64,000 nucleotides of DNA from Amycolatopsis xylanica (GCF_900107045.1 NZ_FNON01000001.1:1178001-1242000); one strand, 5' to 3'; positions 26,031 through 35,203 are shown, counted from the first letter of the stretch. The notes: generated by a model from the letters alone, not told the origin. Translations and numbers: made by a program.

Positions 26031-27890
26031 CTAGTGGTCGTGGGCGGAACAGTGGTCTTCGGTGGCGCCGGACGGTAGATCGAGTGCGGGGTTGCGGTCA
26101 AGGAAGCCATTGGGGCGCAACGAGAATCCCGAGTAGTCGACCGGCATCACCGGCCAGTCCTCGGAGCGCGGGATGTGGGTCGGACCGAACACGTGCCACA
26201 GCACGAGGTCGGTGTCGACGAGGTTCCGGTCGGCCGCGGTCCACGCGGGCAGGCCCTCGCCGCCCGGATGCGCGTTCGGCCGGTCGCCAGCCGGGAATCG
26301 CTCCTCGGGGTGGTACTGCGTGGCCCACAGGTGCCGGGTGGCGAACGTCGCCCGCTGGTACACGCTCGACTCCGGCTGCGCCATCAGCGTCGCCGACGGC
26401 CGGGGGATCAGCTGGTACGCGGTGGGCGAGCCGAGCCGGTTGGTCCGCTCCGAGCTGCGGATCTCCCACACCCGCGCCTTGGCCGGATCCGCGAGCCGCT
26501 GAGCCTCTCGCTCACTGCGCAGCGGCGTCTCCTTCCAGGTGAACGCGTTGCCGTACGGGTTCCGCTCGCCGATCGGCACGCCTTCGACGTCGATCTCGAC
26601 GAGCGAGTTGCGTTCGCCGTCGATCGCCACGTCCAGCCGGGCGCAGAACAGGTGCTGGTGCACCGGGGCGAACAGGCCGGGCGCGATCTCGTTGGCGTGC
26701 GGGTGTTTCGTGCCGGTGTGCGCGGCGCCCGCGAACACGATGCCGGTGGCCTTCGCCTCCAGTTCGACGGTGCCGTCGAGGTAGAGGTACCAGAAGAACC
26801 CGTAGTCGTAGTTCCCGATCGTGGAGATGGACGAGATCACCAGGCGCCGGGAGCGGCGGACTTCGGCGCGGCCGTCGAGATCGGTGTGCTTCCAGAGGAT
26901 CCCGTAGTCCTCCTCATGCAGGCAGATCGCGCGCGGGATCTCCACCGGGTGGCCGTGGTCGTCGGCCACGAACGCCGGGAAGTAGTGGATGACGCCGAGG
27001 CAGTCGCAGCCGAGCCGCAGGTCGTTGCCGTTCTTGCCGAGCAGGTACTCGCCCGCGTCGAAGTAGCTGATCCAGAACCGGCCCGGCGCGGTGTCGCCGT
27101 ACGGCACCACCATCTCCGGCACGGAGGCCCGGTGGAGCACGGACCGGTCCTGGAACGAGATCTGGTGCAGCGTCAGTCCCTCGCGGGCATTGAAACCGAC
27201 CCGCAGTTTCCAGCCCTCCCAGGTGACCTCGTTGCCGTCGACGGCGAAGCTGGGTCCCTCGGGCTGCGTGATCTCGATCGGCTTGAGCGTGGTGCGGGGC
27301 GGGACGCCGGTGTAGCGACCGTGTTCCGGCGGGACGGGCACGTCGCCCTCGTCTTCCACCCGGAGCACGCGCCGCTCGGTCAGGTTGATGTGCACGATCA
27401 GGCCCTCGACCGGGTGTGCCCACGGGCTGTCGGACTCGTCGTCGCGCAGGAACGTCACGGTGCGGATCACCCGGCCGGCCTCGTCGGCCCTGCCGAAGAA
27501 CCCGGGCGCCAGCGGAGCGCAGAAGGCGTGCTCGATCCGGTCGCCGAGCCCGCGCCGGTCCATCGCGGTCTGCCATTCCGGCGACGCCTTGGTGATCGAC
27601 GCGGCGAGGTCGTACTCCTCGAACAGGAACGCGGGCTGGCCGTCCCCGCAGTCCTCGCTGGAGAGCACCGCGTGCTTCGTCAGCGAGACGAGGATGTCGC
27701 GCGCCTGGCCGGTGGCGGTGTCCAGCAGCGTGTACCGGACCTGGCGGTCGGTGACGGACTTGTCCGGTTCCACCTGGAGCACCGACGGGAACCGCGTGGT
27801 CTCGGTCAAATGGCCCTCGTCGGCCAGGATCGCGCGGCCCGCGATGAGCTCGTCGGCGGTCAGCGGGTCCAAGGGATGCGGCCTGGTCAT
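26031..27890 (-). CDS. Copper-containing primary-amine oxidase
   Basis: 619 residues from the ATG at 27890; the RBS is weak. The TPQ cofactor Tyr is residue 361 in the motif GNYDYGFFWY (consensus N-Y-D/E-Y). The catalytic-base Asp is about residue 278 in SYFDAGEYL. Copper ligands are His411 and His413 in PVHQHLFCA, and His572 in GPTHIPRSEDWPVMP. Spacing of these residues is almost the same as in the Arthrobacter phenylethylamine/histamine oxidases. The enzyme converts a primary amine with O2 and water to aldehyde, ammonia and H2O2. With MoaF and the amidohydrolase it forms a leftward operon. No signal peptide is seen, so it should be cytoplasmic. Confidence 0.96.
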   Translation of the reverse strand: MTRPHPLDPLTADELIAGRAILADEGHLTETTRFPSVLQVEPDKSVTDRQVRYTLLDTATGQARDILVSLTKHAVLSSEDCGDGQPAFLFEEYDLAASITKASPEWQTAMDRRGLGDRIEHAFCAPLAPGFFGRADEAGRVIRTVTFLRDDESDSPWAHPVEGLIVHINLTERRVLRVEDEGDVPVPPEHGRYTGVPPRTTLKPIEITQPEGPSFAVDGNEVTWEGWKLRVGFNAREGLTLHQISFQDRSVLHRASVPEMVVPYGDTAPGRFWISYFDAGEYLLGKNGNDLRLGCDCLGVIHYFPAFVADDHGHPVEIPRAICLHEEDYGILWKHTDLDGRAEVRRSRRLVISSISTIGNYDYGFFWYLYLDGTVELEAKATGIVFAGAAHTGTKHPHANEIAPGLFAPVHQHLFCARLDVAIDGERNSLVEIDVEGVPIGERNPYGNAFTWKETPLRSEREAQRLADPAKARVWEIRSSERTNRLGSPTAYQLIPRPSATLMAQPESSVYQRATFATRHLWATQYHPEERFPAGDRPNAHPGGEGLPAWTAADRNLVDTDLVLWHVFGPTHIPRSEDWPVMPVDYSGFSLRPNGFLDRNPALDLPSGATEDHCSAHDH

Positions 27891-28013
27891 GCCGCGCAGT
27901 CTTGCCGGGTTCGCACCGGTGTGGAGCGGCCGCGCGGCCGTCATGCGGTCGCGGACAAGAAGGCTGCGCTGACGGCCAACCCCCGCGAAAGGCCAGGCCC
28001 GCAGGATGACGCC

Positions 28014-28721
28014 ATGCGACTGGATCTCGCGGGCAAGGCCGTGCTGGTGACCGGCGCGGCCTCCGGTATCGGTCTCGCCTGCGTCCGCGCGTTCCAGGCC
28101 GAGGGCGCGCGGGTTGCGGCACTCGATTTGGCACCCGTTGACGACGTGGTGGCGGTCCAGGCCGACGTGACCGACGAGCGTTCTGTCGCCGCAGCGGTCG
28201 GCGTGGTGGCCGAGCGGTTCGGCGGCCTCGACGTGGTCGTCGGCTGCGCCGGGATCTCCGGTCCGGTGGGCACGGGGGCCGCCGAGACCTCGGCCGCGGA
28301 GTTCGCGGCGGTGCTGGCGGTGAACGTCACCGGCCAATTCCTGGTGGTGAAGCACGCCGCGCCGTGGCTCACCGCGTCGCAGGGCTCGGTGGTGCTGCTG
28401 GCCAGCGACTCGGCGTTCACCAGCGCGCCCGGCATGGTGCCGTACTGCGCCTCCAAGGGCGCCGTGGTGGCGATGACCAGGGCGCTCGCGGTCGACCTGC
28501 CCGGCGTCCGCGTCAACTGCGTCTGCCCGTCGGTGGTGGACACCCCGATGTCCCGCGGCGATCTCGGCGACGTGCTCGACGATCCCGCGTTTCCCGTGCA
28601 GGCTCCGGAAGACGTCGCTTCGCACGTGCTCTACCTGGCCTCCGCGCGGTCGCGGACGGTCAACGGCCAGGCCGTGCTCGCCGACTACGGCGTCTCGGCC
28701 CGCTCGGGTTTTCCCGCTTAG
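28014..28721 (+). CDS. Short-chain dehydrogenase/reductase
   Basis: 235 residues from the ATG at 28014 behind CAGGATGACGCC. VTGAASGIGLACV is the cofactor loop, VVGCAGISG stands in place of NNAG, and the catalytic set is LLASDSAF (Ser) and YCASKGAVV (Tyr, Lys). An open frame extends far upstream, antisense to the amine oxidase, but SDR homology begins only at 28014. It is divergent from the amine oxidase and followed 14 bp later by another SDR. A role in oxidising or reducing an amine-derived alcohol or carbonyl compound is inferred only from position. Confidence 0.9.
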   Translation: MRLDLAGKAVLVTGAASGIGLACVRAFQAEGARVAALDLAPVDDVVAVQADVTDERSVAAAVGVVAERFGGLDVVVGCAGISGPVGTGAAETSAAEFAAVLAVNVTGQFLVVKHAAPWLTASQGSVVLLASDSAFTSAPGMVPYCASKGAVVAMTRALAVDLPGVRVNCVCPSVVDTPMSRGDLGDVLDDPAFPVQAPEDVASHVLYLASARSRTVNGQAVLADYGVSARSGFPA

Positions 28722-28735
28722 AGAGGACTTTTGCT

Positions 28736-29530
28736 GTGACCAAGGTTGTCGCGATCACGGGTGGCGGTACCGGCATCGGCGCCGCGGTCGCCCGCCGGTA
28801 CGCCGACGAGGGCGCCCAAGTGGTGGTGCTCGGACGACGGCGAGAGCCACTGGAGAAGGTGGCCGCCGAAACCGGCGCGCACGTCATCGCCTGCGACGCG
28901 GCCGAACGGGAGTCCGCCGAGAACGCGGTGGCCGAGATCATCGGCGCTTACGGCAGGCTGGACGTCGTGGTGGCCAACGCGGGCGGCCATGGTCTGTCCT
29001 CGGTGACCGGCACCAGCGACGAGGAATGGGAACTGGCACTACGCTCGAACCTGAACAGCGCCTTCGTGTTCTGCCGGGCCACGCTGCCCTCGCTGGTCGA
29101 GACCGGCGGCCAGCTCGTCATCGTCTCGTCGCTGGCGGGGTTGTTCGCCGGCCCGAACGTCGCGGGCTACACGGTCGCCAAGCACGCGCTGATCGGGCTG
29201 ACCCGCTCGATCGCCCGCGACTACGGCCCGCAGGGCGTCCGCGCGAACGCGGTCTGCCCCGGCTGGGTGCGCACGCCGATGGCGGACGGCGAGATGGACC
29301 AGTTCGCCGAGGCCGCGGGCTTCTCCGGTCGTGACGAGGGCTACCGCCGCGTGACCGCCGAGGTCCCGCTGCGCAGGGCGGCCGAGCCCGAGGAGATCGC
29401 GTCGATCGTGCGGTTCCTCGGCTCGGCGGAGTCGTCCTACATCACCGGCGCGGTGATCGTGGCCGATGGTGGCGCGCACGCCGTCGACCTGCCCACCCTC
29501 GCCTTCGAACGCGCCGGCCTGGGGTCGTGA
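28736..29530 (+). CDS. Short-chain dehydrogenase/reductase
   Basis: 264 residues from a GTG at 28736 behind GAGAGGAC. ITGGGTGIGAAVA is the cofactor loop; VVLGRRREPLEK suggests NADP preference through basic residues. VANAGG, VSSLAGLF (Ser) and YTVAKHAL (Tyr, Lys) complete the family marks; ITGAVIVADGGAH closes the fold. It is co-transcribed with the SDR just upstream. Its stop codon is the TGA inside GGGGTCGTGAGTG of a family A palindrome, so the repeat supplies the last residues (GS) and the stop. Confidence 0.9.
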   Translation: MTKVVAITGGGTGIGAAVARRYADEGAQVVVLGRRREPLEKVAAETGAHVIACDAAERESAENAVAEIIGAYGRLDVVVANAGGHGLSSVTGTSDEEWELALRSNLNSAFVFCRATLPSLVETGGQLVIVSSLAGLFAGPNVAGYTVAKHALIGLTRSIARDYGPQGVRANAVCPGWVRTPMADGEMDQFAEAAGFSGRDEGYRRVTAEVPLRRAAEPEEIASIVRFLGSAESSYITGAVIVADGGAHAVDLPTLAFERAGLGS

Positions 29531-29627
29531 GTGTTTAGGCCGGTTAGAACCGCCCCGCCCGTCGCCCACCACCACCCTCAACGGAGGCGCTGCGCGCCGC
29601 TGTGTTCGTTCGAGCACTCACGACCCC
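29521..29627. repeat. Family A palindrome, copy 4, split by about 80 bp
   Basis: The left arm GGGGTCGTGAGTG is at 29521-29533, with part of the inner element (GGCCGGTTAGAACCG) after it. The right arm CACTCACGACCCC is at 29615-29627. Between them lies unrelated GC-rich sequence instead of the usual short loop. The left arm gives the TGA stop of the SDR and the right arm gives the TGA stop of the LivF-like ATPase on the other strand; both proteins therefore end in GS. Confidence 0.75.
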
Positions 29628-30310
29628 AGGTAGGCGGCGTGCAGGGTGCTGGGGGAGGCCAGCAGCTCCTGCGCGCCGCCCGCGTACGTGACCCGGCCCG
29701 AAGACACCACCAGCGCGTCGGTCGCGGCGCCGAGCGCCAGGTGCGTGAACTGCTCGACGAGCAGGATCGCGGCGCCCTCCTCGGCGAAGCGGGTCACCAG
29801 CGGCAGTAGCCGGGTGAACACCACCGGCGCGAGGCCGAGTGACATCTCGTCGATCAGCAGGAACGACGGCCGCACGGCGAAAGCGCGGGCGAGCACCACC
29901 ATCTGCTGCTCGCCGCCGCTCAGCAGCGCCGCCGGTGAGTCACGGCGTTTCTCCAGCTCGGGGAAGAGATCGAACAGTTCGTCCACCCGCGCGCGGGTGC
30001 GCGCGGTCAGCATCAGGTTCTCCAGCACGGTCAGGCCGCCGAACACCGCGCGGCCCTGCTCGATATGCGCCAGGCCCCGGCGCGCGCGAGCGACCCGGGA
30101 GTGCTTGGTGATCTCGTCCGGTCCGATGTGGATGGTCCCGGCCGCGGCGGGCACCACCCCGGAGACGGCCTCCAGGAGGCTCGTCTTGCCCGCGCCGTTG
30201 GGGCCGACGAGCGCGGTGATGCGGCCCGGTTCGAGGGTGAGGTCTACGTCCCGGATCACCGGTCCCGCGCCGCGCGTGACGGTCAGCCCCGCTATCCGCA
30301 AAGCGTTCAC
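29618..30310 (-). CDS. livF: Branched-chain-type ABC ATPase (LivF-like)
   Basis: 230 residues from the ATG at 30310. Walker A is LVGPNGAGKTSLLE, the signature LLSGGEQQMVVLARA and Walker B FLLIDEMSLGLAP, the last characteristic of LivF. It overlaps the stop of the fused permease-ATPase (ATGA) and is the last gene of the importer operon. Within the amine island the importer probably brings in the amine or a related compound, although Liv-type systems also carry amides and aromatic acids. Confidence 0.93.
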   Translation of the reverse strand: MNALRIAGLTVTRGAGPVIRDVDLTLEPGRITALVGPNGAGKTSLLEAVSGVVPAAAGTIHIGPDEITKHSRVARARRGLAHIEQGRAVFGGLTVLENLMLTARTRARVDELFDLFPELEKRRDSPAALLSGGEQQMVVLARAFAVRPSFLLIDEMSLGLAPVVFTRLLPLVTRFAEEGAAILLVEQFTHLALGAATDALVVSSGRVTYAGGAQELLASPSTLHAAYLGS

Positions 30311-32010
30311 AGCAACTCCTTCTCACCCATGTACGCCTTGAGCACGGCCGGATCGGCCAGCACCTCGGCCTGCGGGCCAGACGCCAGCACCCGGCCGAAG
30401 TCGAGGACGGTGATCGTGTCGCAGACCGAGCGGACCAGGTCCAGATCGTGCTCGATGAGCAGCACGGACACCCCGAACCGCGCGGGCACCTGCCGCAGCC
30501 GCTCGCCGAAGGCGACGTGCTCCTCGTGCGGGAGTCCGGCGGCGGGTTCGTCCAGCAGCAGGACCCGCGGCTTCGCCAGCAGATTCCCGACGACCTCGAC
30601 CAGCCTGCGCGCGCCGACGTCCACTTGCGACAGTGGCGTGCGCGCGGCCGGGCAGCCGAAGAAGTCCAGCGCCTCGCCGATCTCGGCCGCGGTCAGCCGC
30701 CGCCGGGCGAGGAACTTGAGATACGCGCCGATGGTCAGCCCCGGCGGGACCCGGTCCTGCTGGAACGTCCGGCGCAGCCCGGCGCGCGCCCGGTTCGACG
30801 GAGAGCCGGTCAGCGGCCTGCCGCCGAGTTCGACCGCGCCGTCGGCGTTCGGCAGGAACCCGCTGATCGCGTCGACGAGCGTCGACTTGCCCGCGCCGTT
30901 CGGCCCGATCACGCCGAGCACGCCATGTTCGGGCACCACTATGTCCACTGAGGACAGTGCGGTGACGTGGCCGAAGTTCACGCTCAGCCCGCGCACGGTG
31001 AGCAGCGGTGGTCCGGGGGAGACCGGTTCGACGGTCGCGGTCTCGGCGGCCAGGTCGAGTTTCGCCGGTTCCTTCTTCGACCGCCGGTACCACAGGTGCC
31101 GCACGGTGGTGCCGAGGTTGCCGCCGCTGGCCAGCGCCTGCACACCGAGCACGCCGAACACCACCAGACCCCAGTCCTGCGGGATTCCCCAGCGCTTGAG
31201 CAGTTCCGGGACACCGACCCAGAGGATCGCGCCGAACACGGCCATGTCGATCAGATGCGCGCCGGACATGATCGCCAGTACGTACAACGCCAGCGATTGG
31301 ATCGCGGTGAAGCTGGCCGGGAACGCCAGCCCGACCTGCCCGGTGAGCAGGCCGCCGCTGATCCCGCCGAGGGTGGCGCTCACCGCGAACGCGGTCAGTT
31401 TGGATGTCCGCACGCTCGTGCCCGCCGCCGCCGTCCCGCGTTCGGAGAACGCGACCGCCTGCCATGCGCTGCCCCAGCGTCCACGGCGCAGGAAGTACAC
31501 GGCGAGGCAGCACAGCACCAGCACGACCACGGCGAGCAGGAAGTAGGACCGGTCGTCGGCGAAGGCGTCCGGCCGTTCGACCGAGATGCCGCCGGCGACA
31601 CCGGGGAACTGCAGCTGCACCAGGGCGAGGTCGGTCGCGGCGGCGAGCCCCAGCGTGACGACGGCGAGGTTGATCCCGCGCAGCCGCAACGCCGGGAGCC
31701 CGACGAGGATCCCGACGACGCCCGCCACGAGCCCGCCGAGCAGCAGCCAGACCAGGAACCCGCCTGGTGCCTGTGCCTTGTTGAGCGCCGACACCGTCCA
31801 GGCGCCGACAGCGCCGAAGGTCAGCTGGCACAATGAGATCATCCCGGCGCTGCCGGTGACCACGCCCAGTCCGAGCAGCGAGATCCCGGCGACGACCGCG
31901 CTCATGCCGAGGTAGACGAAGTACCCGTCGAGCCCGACGCTCAGCCCGTAGCCGACGGCGATCGCCACCAGGGCGACCACGAACGGCATCCCGCGTTCAG
32001 CGAGCCGCAT
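30307..32010 (-). CDS. Fused ABC permease-ATPase (LivM-LivG type)
   Basis: 567 residues from the ATG at 32010. Residues 1 to about 300 form a LivM-type permease with around nine hydrophobic segments, including GLGVVTGSAGMISLCQLTFGAVGAW and the coupling loop WQAVAFSERGTAAAG. After a linker (about 300-335) a LivG-type ATPase follows: Walker A VIGPNGAGKSTLVDA, signature region DVGARRLVEVVGNL, and Walker B VLLLDEPAAGLP. The signature motif reads SQVDVGARRLVE rather than a plain LSGGQ, which is common in LivG-like proteins of this kind. Fusion joins the subunits that touch each other in the complex. The 5' end overlaps the LivH gene by 14 bp. Confidence 0.92.
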   Translation of the reverse strand: MRLAERGMPFVVALVAIAVGYGLSVGLDGYFVYLGMSAVVAGISLLGLGVVTGSAGMISLCQLTFGAVGAWTVSALNKAQAPGGFLVWLLLGGLVAGVVGILVGLPALRLRGINLAVVTLGLAAATDLALVQLQFPGVAGGISVERPDAFADDRSYFLLAVVVLVLCCLAVYFLRRGRWGSAWQAVAFSERGTAAAGTSVRTSKLTAFAVSATLGGISGGLLTGQVGLAFPASFTAIQSLALYVLAIMSGAHLIDMAVFGAILWVGVPELLKRWGIPQDWGLVVFGVLGVQALASGGNLGTTVRHLWYRRSKKEPAKLDLAAETATVEPVSPGPPLLTVRGLSVNFGHVTALSSVDIVVPEHGVLGVIGPNGAGKSTLVDAISGFLPNADGAVELGGRPLTGSPSNRARAGLRRTFQQDRVPPGLTIGAYLKFLARRRLTAAEIGEALDFFGCPAARTPLSQVDVGARRLVEVVGNLLAKPRVLLLDEPAAGLPHEEHVAFGERLRQVPARFGVSVLLIEHDLDLVRSVCDTITVLDFGRVLASGPQAEVLADPAVLKAYMGEKELL

Positions 32011-32857
32011 CCCATACCTCCTTGCGCTGCGACCACAGCAGCAGTGCGACGATCACCGCGAACGGCAGGAAATACCGCGCGACGGACAGGCCGTCGACCT
32101 GCGCGGCCGCGCCTTGGACCAGCCCGAGCACCAGCCCGCCCGCGACCGCGAGATCCAGCCTGCGGAACCCGCCGAGCAGTGCCGCCGCGGACGCGGGCAC
32201 CACCAGCATCGCCAGCGAGGTCGCGTCGTTGGACTGCGACGGCGCGACGATCGAGATCACGAGCGTGCTGACCAGTCCGGTCGCCGCCCAGACCGCGACG
32301 GCGAGCCGTTTCGCCGGGATGCCCAGCAGCTCGGCCGTGGTCGGGCGTTCGGACAGGGCCCGCAGCTGGACTCCGGCCGGGGTCCGGCTCAGCACGATCT
32401 TGCTGGCTGCCGCGACCACCGCCGCCACCGCGACGGTGACCACCGTGACCTGGCTGATCACGACTCCGCCGACGGTGAGCGCGGGGCCATCGAGTATCGG
32501 GTGGAAGGGCTGCGGTTTGTTGCCGAACAGGATGAACGACAACGAGATCAGCAGGAGCAGCACCGCCACGGTGACCGCCGAGCGGGTGCCGGTGTCCGCC
32601 TCGGCGAGCCACGTCGAGACGATCCAGCCGAGCAGGGCGCTGAGCAGCCCGCCGAGCAGTATCCCCGCGATGGTGGCGAGCCACGTCGGCAATCCCGCGA
32701 CGGCGGACAGGAACACCGCCACGTAGCAGCCGAACATGCCGGTGGCCGACTGGGCGAAGTTGACCACCCGCACCAGCCGCGACATCAGCGTCAGGCACAC
32801 CGCCAGCACCGCGTACAGCCCGCCGGCGGCCAGGCCTGCCAGCGCTCCCTGCAGCAT
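31997..32857 (-). CDS. livH: Branched-chain-type ABC permease (LivH-like)
   Basis: 286 residues from the ATG at 32857 behind TAGGAGGAGACG. GLAAGGLYAVLAVCLTLMSRLVRVVNFAQ is the typical N-terminus of LivH permeases (only short parts quoted are diagnostic: GGLYAVLAV, VNFAQ). The coupling loop lies around RALSERPTTAELLGIP, and AALLGGFRRLDLAVAGGLVLG is near the C-terminus. About eight membrane segments are visible. It pairs with the LivM half of the fused neighbour. Confidence 0.92.
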   Translation of the reverse strand: MLQGALAGLAAGGLYAVLAVCLTLMSRLVRVVNFAQSATGMFGCYVAVFLSAVAGLPTWLATIAGILLGGLLSALLGWIVSTWLAEADTGTRSAVTVAVLLLLISLSFILFGNKPQPFHPILDGPALTVGGVVISQVTVVTVAVAAVVAAASKIVLSRTPAGVQLRALSERPTTAELLGIPAKRLAVAVWAATGLVSTLVISIVAPSQSNDATSLAMLVVPASAAALLGGFRRLDLAVAGGLVLGLVQGAAAQVDGLSVARYFLPFAVIVALLLWSQRKEVWDAAR

Positions 32858-32866
32858 CGTCTCCTC

Positions 32867-34036
32867 CTACTTCTTCGGGATGCGCAGCCAGTCGTTCGCG
32901 ACCAGCTCCCATTTGCCTGCGCCGGAAGCGAGCTTGATCGGCCAGCCCGCGGTGTTGTCGTGGTGCGTCTGGCCTTGGCCGAAGACATACGGTGTGCCGA
33001 CCATCGGGTCGCTGATCGGCTTCATCTCGTGCAGCGCCTTGGTCACCGACTCGCGGGTGATGTCGCCGCTGATCCCGCGGACGACGGCGAGGAAGTACTT
33101 CGCCGCCAGGTAGCCGCCCTGGCTGAAGGACGTCAGCGGGATGCCGTTCTTGGTCATCAGGTCGCGCCAGTCCTTGTTCTGCGGGCTGGTCGCGTCGGTG
33201 AACGGGTAGAACTCGGCCGGCACGTACACCCCGGCGCCCGCGTTGGTGGTCGCCTTGGCGTAGTTCTCGCTGTAGACGCTGGTGAGCAGCAGCCAGGTGA
33301 CGTCGGTCCAGCCCTGCGCCGCGGCGGCCTTGAGCTGGCCGATCGAGTCCGGCTCGACCGGGTTCACCGTGATCGCCTTGCAGCCCGCGTTGCGTGCCTT
33401 GACGATGTAGGAGGTGTAGTCGGAACCGCCGTAGGGCACGGTCGCGTCGAGGTACTTGAGCTTCTTGCCGGTGATGGCCGACCACTCGTCGATGGCCGCC
33501 TGGTACGACGGCAGCGTGTTGCCCGCGATCTCGAGCAACGCGCAGATGTTGTCGAGCTTGAGGGTCTCCGAGCCGTAGAGCAGCGTCAGCGTCATGTCGT
33601 GGTACGGGCCGACGTTGACCGGGGCGATGTTGGGGCTGGAGAAACACGCCGGGTCGACGCCGATGCCCTGCATCGACAGGATCTTCTGCTGCTCGTAGTA
33701 CTTGGCGTTGATCTCGCATTCGAGCAGGCTCGACGAGCCGACCAGCGCCACCGCCTGGTCGCGGCCGACGACCTCGCGGGCCGCCGCGGCCGCGGCCGCC
33801 GGGTCGCCTTTGTCGTCGAGGGCCTTGTACTCGATCTGCCTTCCGTTCACGCCGCCGCTCGCGTTGGCCGCGTCGAAGACCGCCTTGGCGGCCTGTGAGG
33901 CTTCGGGGAAGGTGGCCGCGCCGCTCAGTGCGTTGACCGAACCGACCTTGATCGGGCCGCTGGAGCCGCTTTCCGCGCCCGCGCAGCCCGTGGTGGCGAG
34001 CAGTACGGCGGCGGCGAGCGCGGACAGGCGCCTCAT
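32867..34036 (-). CDS. Liv-type ABC substrate-binding lipoprotein
   Basis: 389 residues from the ATG at 34036, which overlaps the stop of the NTF2-like gene (ATGA). The signal peptide ends in lipobox LATTGC. IKVGSVNALSGAATFPEA opens the mature periplasmic-binding fold, and ALVGSSSLLECEINAKYYEQQ is a typical ligand-loop region of family I binding proteins. The ligand is unknown; nearby amine oxidase and FeaR-like regulator suggest an amine or an aromatic precursor. It is followed 9 bp later by the permease gene. Confidence 0.9.
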   Translation of the reverse strand: MRRLSALAAAVLLATTGCAGAESGSSGPIKVGSVNALSGAATFPEASQAAKAVFDAANASGGVNGRQIEYKALDDKGDPAAAAAAAREVVGRDQAVALVGSSSLLECEINAKYYEQQKILSMQGIGVDPACFSSPNIAPVNVGPYHDMTLTLLYGSETLKLDNICALLEIAGNTLPSYQAAIDEWSAITGKKLKYLDATVPYGGSDYTSYIVKARNAGCKAITVNPVEPDSIGQLKAAAAQGWTDVTWLLLTSVYSENYAKATTNAGAGVYVPAEFYPFTDATSPQNKDWRDLMTKNGIPLTSFSQGGYLAAKYFLAVVRGISGDITRESVTKALHEMKPISDPMVGTPYVFGQGQTHHDNTAGWPIKLASGAGKWELVANDWLRIPKK

Positions 34037-34425
34037 CGGTCCTCCGCCGCGTTCACCACGGGGACGGAGTCGACGAACTGCTCGAACGAGGTGAGTTCGC
34101 CGCCGTCGAACTTCCACACGTGCGCGACGCGGGCGGTGAACGAGCGGCCGGTCTCGCGGTGCTTGCCCTGGTAGGTGCCGATGCCGACGATGGTGTCGCC
34201 CGCGTCGGCGAGCTCGCCGAGTGTGAACCGGTAGCCGTCCCAGTCGTTCGCGATCGCGCCGAAGACCTTCTCCTTGACCTCGTCCGGGCCGGTATAGGTT
34301 CCGGCGTAAGGGAAACCGGCCGCCTCCGTCCAGGTGGTCGCCGGGCCGAGCGGGGCCAGCATGCCCGCCAGGTCACCCCGGTCGCTCGCCGCGTAGTGCG
34401 CGGCGATGATGTCTACATTGGACAC
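34033..34425 (-). CDS. NTF2-like/SnoaL-like protein
   Basis: 130 residues from a GTG at 34425 behind GAAGGAGCACAA. The sequence IIAAHYAASDRGDLAGMLAPL, GPDEVKEKVFGAI and RVAHVWKFDGGELTSFEQFVD has the cone-shaped NTF2/SnoaL pattern, a fold used for small enzymes (isomerases, dehydratases) and for binding proteins. No catalytic set can be assigned with confidence. The start lies 10 bp after the MoaF-like gene and the stop overlaps the binding-protein start, so it belongs to the importer operon. Confidence 0.85.
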   Translation of the reverse strand: MSNVDIIAAHYAASDRGDLAGMLAPLGPATTWTEAAGFPYAGTYTGPDEVKEKVFGAIANDWDGYRFTLGELADAGDTIVGIGTYQGKHRETGRSFTARVAHVWKFDGGELTSFEQFVDSVPVVNAAEDR

Positions 34426-34435
34426 TTGTGCTCCT

Positions 34436-35203
34436 TCAGACCGGTTGCGCGTCGGGGTAGGCGACGGCGCCGAGTGGGTAGATGTGCCCGCCCGCGCGGG
34501 AATGTTCCGACCGGCCGTCACCGGTCAGGCCGAGGAAGACGCCGGTGGTCCGCAGCGCGTAGCCGAGGTCGTGCAGCCACACGCTGGCCACGGCGATGCG
34601 GAATTCGCGGAAGCAGAACAGGTAAAGCCCGTCCTGGAACTTCCACACGGTCGACAGGTCCATGTCGCCGTGGCCGCGCTGGACACCCTCGAGGCATTGC
34701 CACGCATACCGTTGCGACGAAACGTAAACGTGCTCGTAGAGGTGTTCCGGGCTGTAGCGGTAGATGTTGCGCTTGCCGATCAGGTCGCGTGACGGCGCGG
34801 GTTCCTCACCCGTCGCGGCGCCGGCGTCGGTGATGCCGGACCAGAACGTCTGCGAGACACGGGGAACGCCCTCGACGTCTTCGGCGCCGATCACCGAACG
34901 CACGGCCAGCGCGCGATGCGTGGTCGTGGAAAAGACCACGGTGAGCGCTTCCCCTTCGACGCTGGTGTGGGGAAGGTTCACGAAGAAGACGTCTTCCCGG
35001 ACGGCGACCGCGTCGTAGGGATCCTTGATGCCGTTGCAGGTGGCGGTTTCGGCGTCTTCGAACCGCAGGGCGAGCGTCGTCCCGCGGTCGAGGGTGACGG
35101 TGAGCTCGCGTCCGGTCAGGTCCGCGTTCGGCAGTCGATAGGTGGCGATTCCGGCGGCGAACTCGTCATAGGTGCGCCACTTCTCCTCGGGTGCTTCGGA
35201 CAT
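34436..35203 (-). CDS. Second MoaF family protein
   Basis: 255 residues from the ATG at 35203. YEHVYVSSQRYAWQCL, LYLFCFREFRIAVASV and RTTGVFLGLTGDG line up with the MoaF protein at 25232 (YEHVYLSPHWYTWQCL, IYVFAWREKVIPCASV, RSHGVLFGLDATG), so the two are divergent paralogues. RVSQTFWSGI matches RVTQTFLAATI in the middle. This copy heads the operon with the NTF2-like and Liv genes, 58 bp downstream of the AraC-type regulator. Two MoaF genes in two operons of one island suggest a role linked to amine supply or the oxidase itself, but the function is unknown. Confidence 0.85.
   Translation of the reverse strand: MSEAPEEKWRTYDEFAAGIATYRLPNADLTGRELTVTLDRGTTLALRFEDAETATCNGIKDPYDAVAVREDVFFVNLPHTSVEGEALTVVFSTTTHRALAVRSVIGAEDVEGVPRVSQTFWSGITDAGAATGEEPAPSRDLIGKRNIYRYSPEHLYEHVYVSSQRYAWQCLEGVQRGHGDMDLSTVWKFQDGLYLFCFREFRIAVASVWLHDLGYALRTTGVFLGLTGDGRSEHSRAGGHIYPLGAVAYPDAQPV

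Noticed and set aside
26024..26110. Earlier ATG for the MoaF protein at 26110
   Set aside because: It would add 29 low-complexity residues and overlap the amine oxidase 3' end; the ATG at 26023 has an RBS and matches the family start.
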